This document shows positions 17,283 through 26,071 of a stretch of 64,000 bases of DNA, piece by piece. Source of the DNA: Pirellulales bacterium (lineage in GTDB: Bacteria > Planctomycetota > Planctomycetia > Pirellulales > JAEUIK01); NCBI GenBank assembly GCA_019694435.1, contig JAIBBZ010000003.1, positions 1 through 64,000 of the forward strand. The letters run 5' to 3'. A program made the translations under genes and the position numbers. The notes below the pieces were generated by a model that was not told the DNA's origin, made no database searches, and saw only the letters and a list, made by a program, of their open reading frames with translations. Each line of letters starts with the position of its first letter. Within the stretch, counting starts at the first letter, position 1.

Positions 17283-17883
17283 GATTCACCCGCCGTTTTT
17301 GCCCGCGGGCTTCATCGTAGCCGGCCTGGTCTGGCGTGGCCTGCGCGGTGCGACAACTGAACGCCCGACGAGCATGGAACGAGGATCCCTGCGCACCGCC
17401 ACAGCAGGGCGAGTTGCCGGAAAGCCGCCGATGGTGGTCGCTCGACGACGGACTCGATCACCGACAGGATTCCGCTCGAGTCCCGCTTCCCAACCGCCCG
17501 GTGGAGTCGCCGGGCGAGCCGTCGAGCAGGGGCTGAAGATGCCGGGATTTCGACCTCTCCCCAACGTCCGATAATGTTTCTTATGTTCGGTTAGGGTGTC
17601 GGGTTTTCCCGGAGAATTCGCAACCTGCCGCCTCACCTGCTCGAAGCGGGCCTCGCGATCTGCGAATCACGATCAAGGCTCGGCGCTCGCCAGCGGGCAT
17701 TTAATCGCGTCGCCTTTTTAGCGCGGCACGGCGCACACGCCAACCCCAGGTCGGGCACCCCGTCAACGCGTCGAATGCCCGGCCAGATTGCCGGTGCCCT
17801 GCCGGGCCAGCCCCTGCTGGAGAGCACCCGGGAGGCGGCCGCCAGACCGTCCATCGCCCGGCGCGAAAACCGGTGCCTGGAGA
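17283..17883. other. 600-base non-coding region upstream of the ABC exporter operon
   Basis: I see no convincing gene. An AT-rich patch at 17568-17600 within GC-rich surroundings is the likeliest place for the minus-strand promoter of the exporter operon, but no clean -35/-10 pair is evident. A perfect 7-bp hairpin CGCCCGG/CCGGGCG lies at 17495-17516, and CCAGC-CCCT-GCTGG (about 17808-17821) lies downstream of cvpA and may mark its 3' end. Confidence 0.4.
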
Positions 17884-18501
17884 TCACTCCCGGATGCGGT
17901 CGCCGGCCGATCTCCAGTCGGTCGCCGGTACGAGGTCGCCCCCCTGCCCGAGCCGCAGACCGGGGATCGGGAACGCCGGCTGCGGACCGTCGGGACGCAG
18001 ACCGTCTTCGAGCCGATTCAGGTACGGGGCCAGCACCTCACGGACCTCGGCCGGCATGATCGGATCGGCCCAATCGATGAACCGCGCAATGTAGGTTCCC
18101 GACTGAGACTGCAGCACTTGCTTGCGCATGGCCTCGGACAAGGTCACGGCAAAGAACGTGATCACGACACACAGCAGCACGCCCTTGGCGATGCCGAACA
18201 GCCCCCCGACCTGGCGATCGAACTCCTTGAGTTTGACGCGATCGATGGTGCCGGCCACGACGCGAAACAGCAGCCAGACGACGAACGAGGTGCCGATGTA
18301 CAGCGCCAACATAGCGGCGAAGCGATTCAGCGGTGCCTGCTGACCGAACAGCGGGGCGAAGCGCTCGCTAAACCGCAAGGCCGTGAAGCAACTCACGCCA
18401 ATGCTCGCCAAGGACGCAACCTGCCAGGCGGCGCCCTTCAAGAAGCCGAAGGCAGTCGTGCCGACCAGCACGATGATCATGGCGATGTCATAAGGCTGCA
18501 T
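17884..18501 (-). CDS. CvpA family membrane protein
   Basis: 205 residues from ATG 18501 (MQPYDIAMIIVLVGTTAFGF); GAGG eight to nine bases upstream favours it over the ATG nine bases earlier. Four hydrophobic segments, the FGFLKGAAWQ turn, and GGLFGIAKGVLLCVVITFF are typical of the colicin V production/CvpA family, which is linked to envelope homeostasis. The C-terminal 60 residues are polar and Pro-rich and not conserved in the family. Confidence 0.8.
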   Translation of the reverse strand: MQPYDIAMIIVLVGTTAFGFLKGAAWQVASLASIGVSCFTALRFSERFAPLFGQQAPLNRFAAMLALYIGTSFVVWLLFRVVAGTIDRVKLKEFDRQVGGLFGIAKGVLLCVVITFFAVTLSEAMRKQVLQSQSGTYIARFIDWADPIMPAEVREVLAPYLNRLEDGLRPDGPQPAFPIPGLRLGQGGDLVPATDWRSAGDRIRE

Positions 18502-18735
18502 AGCTAGCATCCTCGCAGCAGGCGCGCGTGATGCCCGAAGGCTTGTTCGCCGCGCGGCGGTGAATCTTGCGGGGGCCGAGTATAGCCATCTGCCCGCCGG
18601 CGACCCTAGACCAGTCGCGCGGCCGTGGCAGCATGCGGCAGGGGTGGGCAGGGCGGCGACTGACCTTCCACCGCGGCGGGAGCCTGCGGTACAAGCTGCA
18701 TCGCTGGATTGGTTGCAGGCAAGGAAGCTGCGCTC
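18502..18735. other. Divergent promoter region cvpA / membrane hydrolase
   Basis: On the minus strand a good -10 candidate, TATACT, occurs (18579-18584 read in reverse), about 78 bases before the cvpA start, but without a convincing -35. A G-rich stretch GGGTGGGCAGGGCGG near 18642 resembles the dispersed G-rich word. Confidence 0.3.
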
Positions 18736-19443
18736 ATGGCCGGGTTCAAGACGCACATCACCGTCAGCTCCGCGGTCGGCATCGGCTACGGTACCGCAGG
18801 CTTCTTCTATTGGGACATGCCGTTGCCCAGCGCCATTCTCGCCGGAGGCCTGTGCAGCGTCTCAGGCATGCTGCCCGACTTGGACAGCGATTCGGGCACG
18901 CCGCTGCGCGAGAGCATCGCGCTGGCCGCGGCCGTGGTCCCGATGATGCTCGTACATCGGTTGGAGCTGTTGCTGCAATCCACCGAATTGGTGGTCCTGG
19001 CTGGCGCGTTCATCTATTGCTTTATCCGCTTTGGCTTCGCGCAGATTCTGCGCGAATACACCGTGCACAGGGGCATGTTCCATAGCATTCCCGCCGCGCT
19101 GATCGCGGCCGAGGTTGCCTTCCTGCTGTGCTCCAACGGCGAGGTGGAGATCCGCTACTACAAAGCCGGCGGCGTGCTGGCCGGATTTCTTTCGCACCTG
19201 ATTCTCGACGAGATCTGGAGCATCACCGTCAAGCGCGGGCACATCGCGCTGAAGAGCTCGTTCGGCACGGCGCTGAAGCTCTGGGGCGACAGCACGTGGG
19301 CCAATCTTTCCTGCTACGCCAAGCTCGCGGCGCTGACCTGGTTCATGATGCAAGATCCGACCTGGATGCAGCACCTCGCCCCGCAGGCCCGCGAAATGCA
19401 GCAGATGGCCGAGGGCCTGCGCGAGCAGTTCTTGCGCAAGTAG
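18736..19443 (+). CDS. YdjM-type membrane-bound metal-dependent hydrolase
   Basis: 235 residues from ATG 18736 (MAGFKTHITVSSAVGIGYG), preceded by AAGGAAG at eight bases. The conserved acidic/His motifs of this family are all present: KTH near the N-terminus, GMLPDLDSDSGTP, YTVHRGMFHS and LSHLILDEIWS. Several hydrophobic segments alternate with them. The E. coli homologue YdjM is SOS-regulated, but the reaction is unknown. It converges with dtd. Confidence 0.8.
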   Translation: MAGFKTHITVSSAVGIGYGTAGFFYWDMPLPSAILAGGLCSVSGMLPDLDSDSGTPLRESIALAAAVVPMMLVHRLELLLQSTELVVLAGAFIYCFIRFGFAQILREYTVHRGMFHSIPAALIAAEVAFLLCSNGEVEIRYYKAGGVLAGFLSHLILDEIWSITVKRGHIALKSSFGTALKLWGDSTWANLSCYAKLAALTWFMMQDPTWMQHLAPQAREMQQMAEGLREQFLRK

Positions 19444-19464
19444 CACGGGCCGATCGCGGCCGTG
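19444..19464. terminator. GC hairpin filling a convergent gap
   Basis: CACGG (19444-19448), a bulged G, CCG, loop ATCG, CGG, CCGTG (19460-19464): an 8-bp stem with one bulge. It occupies almost the whole 22-base gap between the stops of the two convergent genes. No U-tract. Confidence 0.4.
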
Positions 19465-19465
19465 T

Positions 19466-19915
19466 TCAAAACAGCCGCCGGCTGTCGAGCAATAGCGTCA
19501 CCGGGCCGTCGTTCACCAGCTCGACATCCATGTGGGCGCGGAACCGTCCCGTCTCGACCGGCAAGCCCTGATCGCGCAGCGCCGCGACGAAGACTTCGTA
19601 GAGCCGCTCGGCGTCGGCCGGCAGCGCCGCGTCGGTGTAACTGGGCCGCCGTCCTTTGCGACAGTCGCCCAAGAGCGTGAATTGACTCACGACGAGTAGG
19701 GCCCCCGCCACCTCGCCCACGGCCAGGTTCATCTTGCCCTGGCCATCGTCGAAGATTCGCAAGGCCGCGATCTTGGCCGCGAACTCACGGGCCTCGGCGT
19801 CGTCGTCTCCTTGGGCCACACCCAGGAGCACCACGAGCCCGCGCTCGATCTGACCGACGATCTGCCCTTCGACCTCGACTCGGGCACGCGAAACCCGTTG
19901 CACGCAGGCGCGCAT
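19466..19915 (-). CDS. dtd: D-aminoacyl-tRNA deacylase
   Basis: 149 residues from ATG 19915 ([20 protein letters not shown]), which is the standard length and N-terminus. [17 protein letters not shown] carries the SQFTL motif, and [13 protein letters not shown] carries the Gly-Pro motif that gives chiral specificity. It removes D-amino acids wrongly attached to tRNA. Further in-frame codons upstream are non-coding. Confidence 0.95.
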   Translation of the reverse strand: MRACVQRVSRARVEVEGQIVGQIERGLVVLLGVAQGDDDAEAREFAAKIAALRIFDDGQGKMNLAVGEVAGALLVVSQFTLLGDCRKGRRPSYTDAALPADAERLYEVFVAALRDQGLPVETGRFRAHMDVELVNDGPVTLLLDSRRLF

Positions 19916-20080
19916 CGTTGGCCGAACTCCACAGACAGGGGGCAACTCGAACGTCACCGGACCGCAGGCAGGAGTTGACACTCGGCGGCGAACCGATACA
20001 ACCGGCTTTTTGCAGCCGATTTGCATCTGCCCGCGTCGGTCCGCGCAAATGCGTCGTGCGCGGGGCGAGAAAGGTCGCGT

Positions 20081-21013
20081 TTGTCTCCTTCACCGCTGGT
20101 CCTGCTGACGCTCTACGGCGTGCTCGTGCTGTTCGCCTCGCTGGCCGGCGGATGGGTACCGTTGTGGATCGAGTTGACGCACCAGCGCATGCAACTGGCG
20201 ATCAGTTTCGTCGCCGGGGTGATGCTGGGCGTCGGCGTCTTGCATCTGCTGCCGCATGCACTGGCCACGGGCTCATCGCCCGACGGCATCTTCGGCTGGA
20301 TGCTGGTCGGCTTTCTGGTGATGTTCTTTCTCGAGCGGTTCTTCAGCTTTCACCATCACGATACGCCTGAAGAACTTTCACACCACGCCATGGGGCCGCA
20401 CGATCACGCGCACCATCCGGCCCACGACCACGGCGACGATCACACGATCACCTGGTACGGCGCGGCGATCGGTCTGACGCTGCACGGTCTGGTCGACGGC
20501 ATTGCGCTGGCCGCGAGCGTCGAGGCCGAGAGCACGATGGTCCATCGTCATGCCGCGACGGTTGCCGGGTTAGGCACGTTTCTCGGCGTCGCGCTGCACA
20601 AGCCGTTCGACGCCCTGTCGCTGGGCACGCTCATGGCCTGGGGCGGCGGATCGCGGGCAGCGCGGCACCTCGTCAATCTGATGTTCGCCAGCGTCATCCC
20701 CATCGGTGCGCTGATCTTTCACTACGGGCTCGCCCGCTGGGGGGCCGGCACCGAGGTGTTGTTGGCCAATGCCTTGGGGTTCTCGGCCGGGACGTTTCTC
20801 TGCATCTCGCTCTCCGACCTGCTGCCCGAGCTGCAGTTCCACCGCCACGATCGGATCAAGTTGTCGGCAGCGCTGCTGTTGGGCGTGGCCGTCGCCTGGT
20901 CGTTGGTGCTGCTGGAAGGCGGGCAGCACGACCACGGCCCCCGGAAGCCGCCGGCCGCGCCCGTCGTCTCCACCGGCCGGACGACCGCGTCGCCTTCTAT
21001 AATGAGTTCATGA
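20081..21013 (+). CDS. ZIP family metal transporter
   Basis: About 310 residues if it starts at TTG 20081, where GAGAAAGG precedes by six to seven bases; a start further upstream in the same frame (20021) is possible. Eight hydrophobic segments are visible. A cytoplasmic His-rich loop ([20 protein letters not shown]) precedes helix 4 with [10 protein letters not shown], and helix 5 carries [10 protein letters not shown], the two metal-coordinating motifs of ZIP transporters. Zinc or a similar divalent cation is the expected substrate. The stop overlaps the pdxA start (ATGA). Confidence 0.85.
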   Translation: MSPSPLVLLTLYGVLVLFASLAGGWVPLWIELTHQRMQLAISFVAGVMLGVGVLHLLPHALATGSSPDGIFGWMLVGFLVMFFLERFFSFHHHDTPEELSHHAMGPHDHAHHPAHDHGDDHTITWYGAAIGLTLHGLVDGIALAASVEAESTMVHRHAATVAGLGTFLGVALHKPFDALSLGTLMAWGGGSRAARHLVNLMFASVIPIGALIFHYGLARWGAGTEVLLANALGFSAGTFLCISLSDLLPELQFHRHDRIKLSAALLLGVAVAWSLVLLEGGQHDHGPRKPPAAPVVSTGRTTASPSIMSS

Positions 21014-22056
21014 CGCGTCCTCTGTTGGCCATCACGATGGGTGATCCCGCGGGCGTCGGCCCCGAGGTCATTGCCGGAGCCTGGAGTTCGCCGGTCGTGC
21101 ACGCCTTATGCCGACCGGTGGTCGCCGGGCACCCGGACGTGATGCGCCGCGCCGCGGCGCTCGTGGCACCCGCACTCGAAGTCTGCGAGGTCGACGCGCC
21201 CGAGGCGGCCGAGGCTTCGCCCGAGCGGTTACCCTGCGTCCGCACGGTTGCCGAAGAGGCCAGCAAGGTGCCGCCGCGCGTGATCGACGCCCGGGGTGGC
21301 CAGGCCGCGTACGACGCGCTGGTGACCGCGGCCGACTGGGCCCTCGAGGGACGCATTGATGGATTGACGACAGCGCCCTTGCACAAGGCCGCATTGCACC
21401 GTGCCGGCCACGCCTATCCGGGCCACACGGAGTTGCTCGCCGAGCGTTGTGGCGTGCGCGACTTCGCCATGATGCTCTACCTGGGGCACGGCGACGGCAT
21501 CGCGGGGTCCGCGGGGCTCGGCGTTGCGCACGTCACGCTGCACCTGGCCTTGCGCGACGTGTTCGCAAACCTGTCCTCTGCGGCGATCGCGTCGAAGACG
21601 CAGTTGCTCGACGCGATGATGCGTCGCATCCAAGGTGCCGCGCCGCGGCTGGCCGTTTGCGCGCTCAATCCACATGGCGGCGAAGAGGGCCTGTTCGGCG
21701 ACGAGGAGCAGCGCATCATCGCGCCGGCGGTCGAACAATGTCGCGCCGAGGGTCTCAACGTTGTCGGCCCCCTGCCGACCGACACGCTGATGGTCGCCGC
21801 CAGCGCCGGCCAGTACGACGGCGTCGTGGCCATGTACCACGACCAAGGGCACATCGCGCTCAAGCTGCTGGGCATGCATCGCGCCGTGAACGTCACGCTG
21901 GGTCTGCCCGTGGTCCGCACCAGCGTCGCGCACGGCACCGCGTTTGATCTTGCCTGGCAAGGTCGGGCCGAGACCAGTAGCATGGTCGAGGCGTTGCGCA
22001 TCGCCGCCCTGCTGGCCAATGCGCGCCCGGAAAAAGCCGTGGACACGCGCGGCTGA
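21010..22056 (+). CDS. pdxA: 4-hydroxythreonine-4-phosphate dehydrogenase
   Basis: 348 residues. ITMGDPAGVGPEVI is the typical start; YPGHTELLAERCGV and MYHDQGHIALKLLG carry metal-binding His residues. The enzyme oxidises 4-phosphohydroxy-threonine in the DXP-dependent pyridoxal phosphate pathway. Its start overlaps the ZIP gene by four bases, indicating translational coupling to a divalent metal transporter; PdxA enzymes need a divalent metal, so the pairing may be functional. Confidence 0.95.
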   Translation: MTRPLLAITMGDPAGVGPEVIAGAWSSPVVHALCRPVVAGHPDVMRRAAALVAPALEVCEVDAPEAAEASPERLPCVRTVAEEASKVPPRVIDARGGQAAYDALVTAADWALEGRIDGLTTAPLHKAALHRAGHAYPGHTELLAERCGVRDFAMMLYLGHGDGIAGSAGLGVAHVTLHLALRDVFANLSSAAIASKTQLLDAMMRRIQGAAPRLAVCALNPHGGEEGLFGDEEQRIIAPAVEQCRAEGLNVVGPLPTDTLMVAASAGQYDGVVAMYHDQGHIALKLLGMHRAVNVTLGLPVVRTSVAHGTAFDLAWQGRAETSSMVEALRIAALLANARPEKAVDTRG

Positions 22057-22095
22057 ATTGCCCCGAGATCGAGCCTCTCCAACGCCGCTTGCCCG

Positions 22096-22737
22096 ATGCA
22101 ATTCCCCGCTCCGCCGCCCGACACCTGCGTGATGTACCTCGTGCGCCACGGCGCCACGGCGCACAACCTGGCGCATCCGCCGCGCATTCAGGGCTGGCGC
22201 AGCAATCCGCCGCTGTCCGAACAAGGTCTGGCCCAGGCCGAGGCCACGGGCCGACTGCTGGAGTCCTTGGCCGTGGCCCGGATTGTCGCCAGCCCCCTGC
22301 TCCGCGCGCGGCAAACGGCCGACGCGATCGCGCGGCCGCACGGCCTGGCCGTCGAGATCGTCGACAGCCTGCACGAGGGCGATGTCGGCGATTGGGAAGG
22401 GATGAGCTGGGCCGAAATCGAGCGCGCCCACCCGCAAGCCTATCGAAATTTTCTGGACGACCCGGGCCAGCACCCTTACCTGGGCGGCGAGACGATGACC
22501 CAGGTGATCGAGCGGACCTCCCCTGCCTTCGAGCAACTCCTGGCCGATCACCCGGGCCAGAACGTGATCGTCGTGGCGCACAACATCGTCAATCGCGCGT
22601 ACCTCGCGCATCTGCTGAAGCTGCCGATGAAGTACGTGCGCGATATTCCGCAAAGCAACTGCGGAGTCAATGTCCTGCACGGCCGCGCCGGCAAGATCAG
22701 CGCGGTGACGATCAATCTGGGCATCCATCTGCCCTGA
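22096..22737 (+). CDS. Histidine phosphatase superfamily protein
   Basis: 213 residues. YLVRHGATAHNLAHPPR carries the catalytic RHG motif, SPLLRARQTADAIA the second Arg, HEGDVGDWEGMSW the acid, and VVAHNIVNRAYL the second catalytic His (the usual HGxxxR appears as HNxxxR). Phosphoglycerate mutase-like or alpha-ribazole/sugar phosphatase functions are possible; the substrate is unknown. It follows pdxA with a 39-base gap. Confidence 0.85.
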   Translation: MQFPAPPPDTCVMYLVRHGATAHNLAHPPRIQGWRSNPPLSEQGLAQAEATGRLLESLAVARIVASPLLRARQTADAIARPHGLAVEIVDSLHEGDVGDWEGMSWAEIERAHPQAYRNFLDDPGQHPYLGGETMTQVIERTSPAFEQLLADHPGQNVIVVAHNIVNRAYLAHLLKLPMKYVRDIPQSNCGVNVLHGRAGKISAVTINLGIHLP

Positions 22738-22763
22738 GCCGCGGCCGACGATTTCGGCGCGGC
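22738..22763. terminator. GC hairpin filling a convergent gap
   Basis: GCCGCG, a bulged G, CCGA, loop CGATT, TCGG, CGCGGC: a 10-bp stem with a single bulged G. It starts at the first base after the plus-strand stop and ends two bases before the minus-strand stop. No U-tract. Confidence 0.45.
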
Positions 22764-22765
22764 AC

Positions 22766-23734
22766 TCACTCCACCGGCGCCACGCCCAACTGCTTTTGAT
22801 AGGCGTCGGTCAGTTCCACCACCGGAAAATCGCCCGGGCTGAACGTAAACCGGCCGGGGTCGATCGCCGCGTTGATCCGCACCTCGAACAACTCCAGGCG
22901 GAGCATCAAATGCTCCGGGTCGTCAAGTCGATCGGTGAACCGGTCGAGTGCCTCGACGTCGCGGCGGTACTCCGTGCGATAGGGAAAGAAATCGCTCACC
23001 CCCAGGCACTGGACGACGTGCGACGGCAAGTGATCGGGCAGTTCAACCGGCTTCCCCGCGCGCCGCGCGGCGGCCACCTTCGGCAGCGCCGCGTCGAGCA
23101 CGTGGTCGCGCCAGCGGCCCGAGAGCACCCAGACAGGCAGTTTCCCCAGATTGGTTTGGCCGAGGCAGCGGAACTCGAACGCTTCGTCGAGCTCGCGCAC
23201 GACCCGCGGCAAGCCTCCCAGCCCCGGTGTGCGTGGAAACGGCGCATGGCCGGCCGCCTGCCGGCGCGTAGCCAGGGCGAACAACGTCGACGGCACGTCG
23301 ACGCGGTAGACGGTCGGATGATTGAGCATCTGCTGCTGAATCCACAGCGACTGGCCGTCGCAAACCTGCAATTGGTTGGCCGACTGCTCGCCGATCTGCA
23401 TCCGCAGCTCAAGACGATAGCGGTACTCCTCGGTGGGCCCCTGCAGGTACAGGCCCGTCCCGAGCATCTCCTCGCCCATCACGCGGGCCTGGAACCGCAC
23501 GCGGGCCTGAACCGAGCGATGGGTTTCCAGCGCGCCGAGCATCCGCCGCTGCAATTCGAGCGCCTGGCGCGCTTGCGGCGTGCTATCGGGTGCGCGCCCC
23601 CCCTGCCCTGCCGTGCTGGCCGCAGACTCCGGCGCAGCGGCGATGGCGGCCGGTGGCTGCGCCGACAGCGGTGCGGCCAACGCGCCGAGCAGCACGGCCC
23701 ATAAGCCGGCGAGGATGGTGAAATTGGTCCTCAT
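22766..23734 (-). CDS. Secreted LolA-like protein of unknown function
   Basis: 322 residues. Signal peptide MRTNFTILAGLWAVLLGALA with cleavage probably after LSAQ. The mature part has an extended beta-rich pattern: SVQARVRFQARVMGEEMLGT, YRYRLELRMQIGEQ, LQVCDGQSLWIQQQM. This resembles the concave LolA/LolB-type fold seen in planctomycete periplasmic proteins. I cannot name a family. A copy of the dispersed G-rich word lies inside its coding sequence (23597-23610). Confidence 0.65.
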   Translation of the reverse strand: MRTNFTILAGLWAVLLGALAAPLSAQPPAAIAAAPESAASTAGQGGRAPDSTPQARQALELQRRMLGALETHRSVQARVRFQARVMGEEMLGTGLYLQGPTEEYRYRLELRMQIGEQSANQLQVCDGQSLWIQQQMLNHPTVYRVDVPSTLFALATRRQAAGHAPFPRTPGLGGLPRVVRELDEAFEFRCLGQTNLGKLPVWVLSGRWRDHVLDAALPKVAAARRAGKPVELPDHLPSHVVQCLGVSDFFPYRTEYRRDVEALDRFTDRLDDPEHLMLRLELFEVRINAAIDPGRFTFSPGDFPVVELTDAYQKQLGVAPVE

Positions 23735-24058
23735 ATTCGGGTTCTGCCGGATTTGCCAAAGATTCCGGTTCGAGCGGGCCGAATTCTAGCCTTCAGAGGT
23801 ATGCCCTGGCCGCTGGAGCCACGATGCCACACAGGGGGCACGCGCCGCACGCCTGCGCGCGTCGTGCTGCTGGCATCGGCGATGCCGTCGCCGTGAGGCG
23901 CGGCATTGTAGTGGTCCGGCGTCACGACGGTCGACGGCAGTCCGGCGACGTCCCACATGGCACCCCTCCCCGACCGGTTGGAACACAAGTCTGCGCGCAG
24001 CCGAGTGCTGGCATCGCGCGGCCACGACCTCGACGCAAGGTCCTTGAAGGGGGACGTC
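23735..24058. other. Divergent intergenic region
   Basis: No gene recognised. A short perfect hairpin GGCATC-GGC-GATGCC lies at 23872-23886. No convincing promoter pair was found for either flanking gene; the plus-strand gene has AAGGGGGAC just before its ATG. Confidence 0.4.
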
Positions 24059-25228
24059 ATGAAACTCCGCTATCTGTTGTTGTGCGCGATCGCAGTCCTC
24101 GCGGGCTGCAAACTGCCCGGGGCGAACAATTTGCCCCCGGCGCAGATGCTCATGGAACCCGGCCCCGGTGTAGGCGGCCCCGGACCCGGCGTGCTCTGCC
24201 CGCCCGGGTTGTTCGGCGGCGCTGGCCCCGGCGGGGCCTTCATGGGCCAGAGCTCGCAGCTCGCATTCGTCGGCCCCGATGGCATGATGGTCAATTGGGA
24301 TGTCTCGAACGCGGGTATGTTTGACTCCGAGCCGCTGGTCTGCCCGGGGCGCTATAACTTCCCACAAGGGGCCATCTACCGGCTCAAGCTGACAAGCATT
24401 CCCGGCCGGCCGGGCGCCGAGCTGTATCCGACGATCGAAATCGCGCCGGCGCTGCCGCGCACCGAGGCGTACTTGGCGCATAACGCCATCCCGGTGCAAT
24501 TCACCGAGGAAGATTTCGACCAGGTGACCAGCGGTAACTTCGTCACGAAAGTCATCTACCTGCCGGATGCAGAATTCCAGGAACTGGCCCTGGCCGGCGT
24601 CGAGACGCTGGTCAGTACGCGGCTCGACCCGGGCCTTGACCCGATTGTCGAAGCCGATCGCCGCGGGGCGATCCTGGCGATCATCCGCCTCGGCAACAAG
24701 GATCTCCAGGTGCCGACTGCCGAAGGTATTGCCGGCGGCGACGGGATGGTCATGCCGGCCGGCTACTACGGCGGCTGCGGCGCCGAAGGCTGTGGCCCCG
24801 GTGGCTGTGTGGCCTGCGGAGGCGCCGGAGGGTTCGGTGGCGCCGGAGCGGTCGGTGGGATGCCACCGAATTTCGTCTCGGGCGTCACTTCGCCCGAATA
24901 CGGCATGACCATGAGCGGTACGCCGATCGGCTTGCCGGGCCCGCCGCATGTGCCGTTGGGCATCCCGGCCGGCTTGCAGAAGCACGTGATCGCCAATCAC
25001 ACCAAGGTCCATATCCCGGGTCCGACCAAGAAGCTCCGCATGGACGTGTGTGAGTCGCCGGGCTTCAGCTATCCGAAGCCGCCAAGCCACGTGAGCATCC
25101 TGGAACACACGGCGGCCCCGCCGATGTTCTTCCGCCAGGGACTGGGAGACAAGTTCCAGTTCATCAGGGGCCAGCAGTTCTCCGGCTCCAATCCGGCGGC
25201 CTGCGTCGAAGACAACTGCGTCCAGTAA
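24059..25228 (+). CDS. Lipoprotein with Cys/Gly-rich tail, first gene of a three-gene envelope cluster
   Basis: 389 residues from ATG 24059, with AAGGGGGAC upstream. MKLRYLLLCAIAVLAGC is a lipoprotein signal with lipobox LAGC. A core domain at about residues 95-225 contains YRLKLTSIPGRPGAELYPTI, NFVTKVIYLPD and a late LAIIRLG. It is clearly homologous to the core of the next gene. Next comes a Gly/Cys-rich segment (GGCGAEGCGPGGCVACGGAG), then a C-terminal part with ILEHTAAPPMFFRQGLGDKF. Probably anchored to a membrane on the periplasmic or surface side. Function unknown. Confidence 0.75.
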   Translation: MKLRYLLLCAIAVLAGCKLPGANNLPPAQMLMEPGPGVGGPGPGVLCPPGLFGGAGPGGAFMGQSSQLAFVGPDGMMVNWDVSNAGMFDSEPLVCPGRYNFPQGAIYRLKLTSIPGRPGAELYPTIEIAPALPRTEAYLAHNAIPVQFTEEDFDQVTSGNFVTKVIYLPDAEFQELALAGVETLVSTRLDPGLDPIVEADRRGAILAIIRLGNKDLQVPTAEGIAGGDGMVMPAGYYGGCGAEGCGPGGCVACGGAGGFGGAGAVGGMPPNFVSGVTSPEYGMTMSGTPIGLPGPPHVPLGIPAGLQKHVIANHTKVHIPGPTKKLRMDVCESPGFSYPKPPSHVSILEHTAAPPMFFRQGLGDKFQFIRGQQFSGSNPAACVEDNCVQ

Positions 25229-25255
25229 ACCACGAAGCGCAGTCGAGTGTTCTCC

Positions 25256-26071
25256 ATGTCAACGGTCCCACAGCCTCGCCAAGCGGCGCTCAACGTTCCG
25301 CTTGTCCTGTCGAGTCTCGCCAGTGTGTTGCTGAGCTGCGTGGTGGTTGCCACCGCTCAGCAACCCCCTGTGCACTACCAATTCAACGGTAGTGAACCCC
25401 CGGGAGCGATTGGAAGCTGGCAGCTCCAGCGAGGTGGGCCGTTGCCTGGATACTTTCAGCCGGTCGAGATCAGGGCCCCGCAGGGGGCCTCGATCTCGCT
25501 GGCGGTCGCCGGCACCTTCGAACACGAACAACCCGCTCCGGTACTGGTCGGGCTGCTCGTGGGCCAGGTGTATCGATTCCGCGTGACCAATATCCCCTTG
25601 GCCGAGGGCCGGGAATTGTTTCCCACGCTCGAAATCATCGACCGACTCTATCCGCCTTGCGGACAGGAAGCCCGCTTCCCGATTCCCATCGAGCTGACGG
25701 CCGACGAACTCCGCCTGGCGCTCGATGGCCATCTGGTGACCCGAGTGATCTATATCGAAGATCCCAAGATGGCGCTCCCCCAGGCGCTCAAACGCGACGA
25801 GCAACCTTGGTTCGATGCCGGTCCCGGCACGAACCCGCTGCTGGTGGCCGATACGCTGGGCCGACCGATGGCAATTTTGCGTATTGGCGGCCGGCTGCCG
25901 GCCGACGGCGCTTCGCCCGAGCCGAGCTTCTTAGGACAGTGCCCGCCGGTGTTGAAATTCCGGCGCCCCGTCGAGCCCACGCTGCCGCCGCAGGAAATCC
26001 AATACGAAGCCCAGCGTCCGCAGCGACTGCTGCAGCCGGCTACGTTCAACGATCGCGCGGGATCCGAATGA
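25256..26071 (+). CDS. Secreted paralogue of the upstream lipoprotein
   Basis: 271 residues from ATG 25256 (GTG 25247 is possible). The N-terminal hydrophobic stretch PLVLSSLASVLLSCVVVATA is a signal peptide or anchor. The core contains YRFRVTNIPLAEGRELFPTL, HLVTRVIYIEDP and MAILRIGGRLP, matching the first gene position by position: an IP-x-x-x-G-x-E-L-x-P-T motif, VT-x-VIY, then AI-x-R-x-G. The Cys-rich tail is absent. Its stop overlaps the next start (ATGA at 26068-26071). Confidence 0.7.
   Translation: MSTVPQPRQAALNVPLVLSSLASVLLSCVVVATAQQPPVHYQFNGSEPPGAIGSWQLQRGGPLPGYFQPVEIRAPQGASISLAVAGTFEHEQPAPVLVGLLVGQVYRFRVTNIPLAEGRELFPTLEIIDRLYPPCGQEARFPIPIELTADELRLALDGHLVTRVIYIEDPKMALPQALKRDEQPWFDAGPGTNPLLVADTLGRPMAILRIGGRLPADGASPEPSFLGQCPPVLKFRRPVEPTLPPQEIQYEAQRPQRLLQPATFNDRAGSE

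Noticed and set aside
17633..17887. Minus-strand frame of 84 codons downstream of cvpA
   Set aside because: No ribosome binding site, Arg/Ala-rich composition, no domain; treated as intergenic.
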